Source: an uncultured Clostridia bacterium (lineage in GTDB: Bacteria > Bacillota > Clostridia > HGM11514). Taken from it: a stretch of 7,883 bases of DNA. Location: contig CAKSSZ010000066.1 of assembly GCA_934489915.1 (NCBI GenBank), positions 1-7,883 of the forward strand. Direction: 5' to 3'. Below, piece after piece: positions 6,653 to 7,883 of the stretch (position 1 is its first letter; each line of letters starts with the position of its first letter). The notes below the pieces were generated by a model. The model searched no databases and had not been told where the DNA came from. It saw only the letters and a program-made list of their open reading frames with translations. Both the position numbers and the translations under genes were made by a program.

Positions 6653-7377
6653 ATCATGAGCTTCAAATCGGTCATTTATATCCGGAGCTTTTAAATCTAT
6701 ACGGTGACAGAGGAAACATTACCGCCCTGCAAAAACGGCTCCAATGGCGGGGCATTGCCTCTCAGCTGCATCAGTTTACTTTGTCAGACAGTATTGATTT
6801 CACCAAGCTGGACATTGTGTTTATCGGCGGCGGGAGCGATCGGGAGCAGCTCCTGGTCTGCCAAAAGCTGCTGGAGCAAAAAAGCGCACTGCAGGAATAT
6901 GTGGAAACCGACGGTGTCCTGGCAGCCGTGTGCGGCGGATATCAGCTGTTGGGTCATTATTACCAATTGCAGGACGAACGGATAGAAGGCCTGGGTTTGC
7001 TGGATTTACACACAGACAGCAAGCCCAAGCGGCTGATCGGAAAGGTGATTATTCAAAGCGGACTGTTTGATGACTATATTGTAGGCTTTGAAAACCACGG
7101 CGGCCGTACCTACACCTCTCATCTGCCCTTAGGCATTGTGCAGTACGGAAACGGAAATAACGGAGAGGATCATCAGGAAGGTGCCGTTTATAAAAACGTT
7201 GTAGGCACCTATCTGCACGGTCCCGTCCTGCCGGCAAACCCAAAGCTTACCGACTGGCTGTTAGAGCGCGCCCTGCGCCGTAAGTACGGAGAGGACGCCC
7301 CCCCGCTCACTCCTTTAGACGATGCCCAAGAGGACGCCGCAAGAACATTTATTGTCCATAAGTATTTACACCGATAA
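6649..7377 (+). CDS. gatD: Lipid II isoglutaminyl synthase, glutamine amidotransferase subunit GatD
   Basis: This class I (CobB/CobQ-like) glutaminase releases ammonia from glutamine and passes it to MurT. The protein has 242 residues, the normal family length. The nucleophile is Cys95 in AAVCGGYQLLG, and the catalytic histidine is His190 in GTYLHGPVLPANP. Arg128 in KPKRLIGK matches the glutamine-binding arginine of the Staphylococcus aureus enzyme, whose catalytic residues are Cys94 and His189. The IGHLYPELLNLYGDRGN start (residues 7-23) is also typical. GGGAGG (6635-6640) is 8 bases before the ATG, which overlaps the murT stop as ATGA. There is no glutamate in the third triad position within GatD, in keeping with an aspartate being lent by MurT. 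The gene ends the + strand operon, followed by a hairpin terminator. Confidence 0.96.
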   Translation: MNHELQIGHLYPELLNLYGDRGNITALQKRLQWRGIASQLHQFTLSDSIDFTKLDIVFIGGGSDREQLLVCQKLLEQKSALQEYVETDGVLAAVCGGYQLLGHYYQLQDERIEGLGLLDLHTDSKPKRLIGKVIIQSGLFDDYIVGFENHGGRTYTSHLPLGIVQYGNGNNGEDHQEGAVYKNVVGTYLHGPVLPANPKLTDWLLERALRRKYGEDAPPLTPLDDAQEDAARTFIVHKYLHR

Positions 7378-7385
7378 AATATAAC

Positions 7386-7434
7386 GACCGGACAGCCGGA
7401 AAGAAAATTCCTTTCAGCTGCCCGGTCACTTTTT
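7386..7434. terminator. Terminator between convergent gatD and the ECF S-component gene
   Basis: Long interrupted hairpin: GACCGG/CCGGTC (7386-7391, 7422-7427), CAGC/GCTG (7393-7396, 7417-7420) and GAAAG/CTTTC (7399-7403, 7411-7415). On the + strand five T follow (7430-7434). On the - strand the hairpin is followed by a T-rich but broken tract, so it is probably also used, less efficiently, by the opposing gene. Confidence 0.82.
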
Positions 7435-7883
7435 ATTGAAATAACCCATACTTTACTCTCATACGCTCCGCCTGCTCCATCCAGGACGGAGTCAGCAGCC
7501 ACAAAAAGAAAGCCGTTCCACCTGCATGAACCAGATCAAAGGGCAGGCCCTGCGCCACGGTTGCTGCAAGCATGACGCCGGTAGGATGAGGCTGCCACAG
7601 CAGCAAGGAAGCCAGATTCATTAAAAATCCGTACAACAGCAGTGTGACAAAAAAACCGAACAAACTAACATACCACCGATTGACCTTCCAGTACGGAGCA
7701 ATCAATCCGGAAAGGCCGCCCACAAGCCCAAAGGCCACCATATGCCAGGGAGTCCAAGCTCCTTGGCCAAAAAACATGTTAGAAACAAAAGCTGCCGCAG
7801 CGCCCACCAAAAACCCGGTTCCCGCACCGAATGCCAGACCGGTTAAAATCACAATGGCCATCATTGGCTTAATTTGCGGGAGT
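7433..7883 (-). CDS. ECF transporter S component, C-terminal part (5' end outside window)
   Basis: This is the substrate-binding membrane subunit of an energy-coupling factor vitamin or cofactor importer, truncated at its N-terminus by the window edge. The frame is open past the ATG at 7864: the preceding codons read LPQIKP, continuing into MMAIVILTGLAFGAGTGF, a conserved internal stretch of this family, so 7864 is not the start. Family-like features are AAAAFVSNMFFGQGAWTPWH with its GQGxWTPWQ-type motif, several glycine-rich membrane spans, and FDLVHAGGTAFFLWLL near the end. S components normally work with the EcfT membrane protein and EcfA ATPases, none of which is visible here; they may be encoded upstream beyond the edge or elsewhere and shared. 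The ligand cannot be assigned; related S components have been linked to cobalamin and other vitamins. Confidence 0.85.
   Translation of the reverse strand, partial: LPQIKPMMAIVILTGLAFGAGTGFLVGAAAAFVSNMFFGQGAWTPWHMVAFGLVGGLSGLIAPYWKVNRWYVSLFGFFVTLLLYGFLMNLASLLLWQPHPTGVMLAATVAQGLPFDLVHAGGTAFFLWLLTPSWMEQAERMRVKYGLFQ

Noticed and set aside
7433..7864. Complete small membrane protein starting at 7864 on the minus strand
   Set aside because: The frame remains open to the window edge with family-like residues (LPQIKP), so the gene is a partial ECF S component.

Overview
The window looks like ordinary chromosome from a Gram-positive bacterium of the Bacillota, most likely a clostridial (Oscillospirales-like) gut or anaerobe lineage. 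This is inferred from the MurT/GatD pair, the ECF-type S component, the DUF975 membrane protein, clean consensus sigma-A promoters, strong AGGAGG-type ribosome sites, intrinsic terminators with U-tracts and a roughly balanced base composition. There are no tRNA or rRNA genes, insertion sequences, phage genes or CRISPR repeats. Every stretch over 300 bases is occupied by a gene.

Layout: (1) 3-593 (+) is the C-terminal part of a CapA-family protein cut by the left edge. (2) 667-1443 (+) is a DUF975 integral membrane protein with its own near-consensus promoter, ending in a strong bidirectional terminator (1451-1498). (3) 3838-1527 (-) is a two-gene operon, an MFS transporter followed by a LacI/GalR-type repressor, driven by a full-consensus promoter (TTGACA, 17 bp, TATAAT). 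(4) 4031-5188 (+), divergent from that operon, is a complete chorismate synthase (aroC). (5) 5294-7377 (+) holds murT and gatD, overlapping by 4 bp, which together make the enzyme that amidates the D-glutamate of lipid II. (6) 7883-7433 (-) is the C-terminal part of an ECF transporter S component cut by the right edge and convergent with gatD.

Functionally these are neighbours rather than one pathway. The MFS-lacI pair looks like a self-contained, substrate-responsive uptake or efflux unit. aroC supplies chorismate for aromatic compounds. MurT-GatD modifies peptidoglycan precursors. The most unusual element is the short aroC-murT gap. It can fold into a compact three-way-junction RNA with a terminator-like closing stem and a competing alternative stem, and no separate murT promoter is visible. 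It is therefore a candidate attenuator or cis-regulatory RNA. No large new defence or biosynthetic system is evident.
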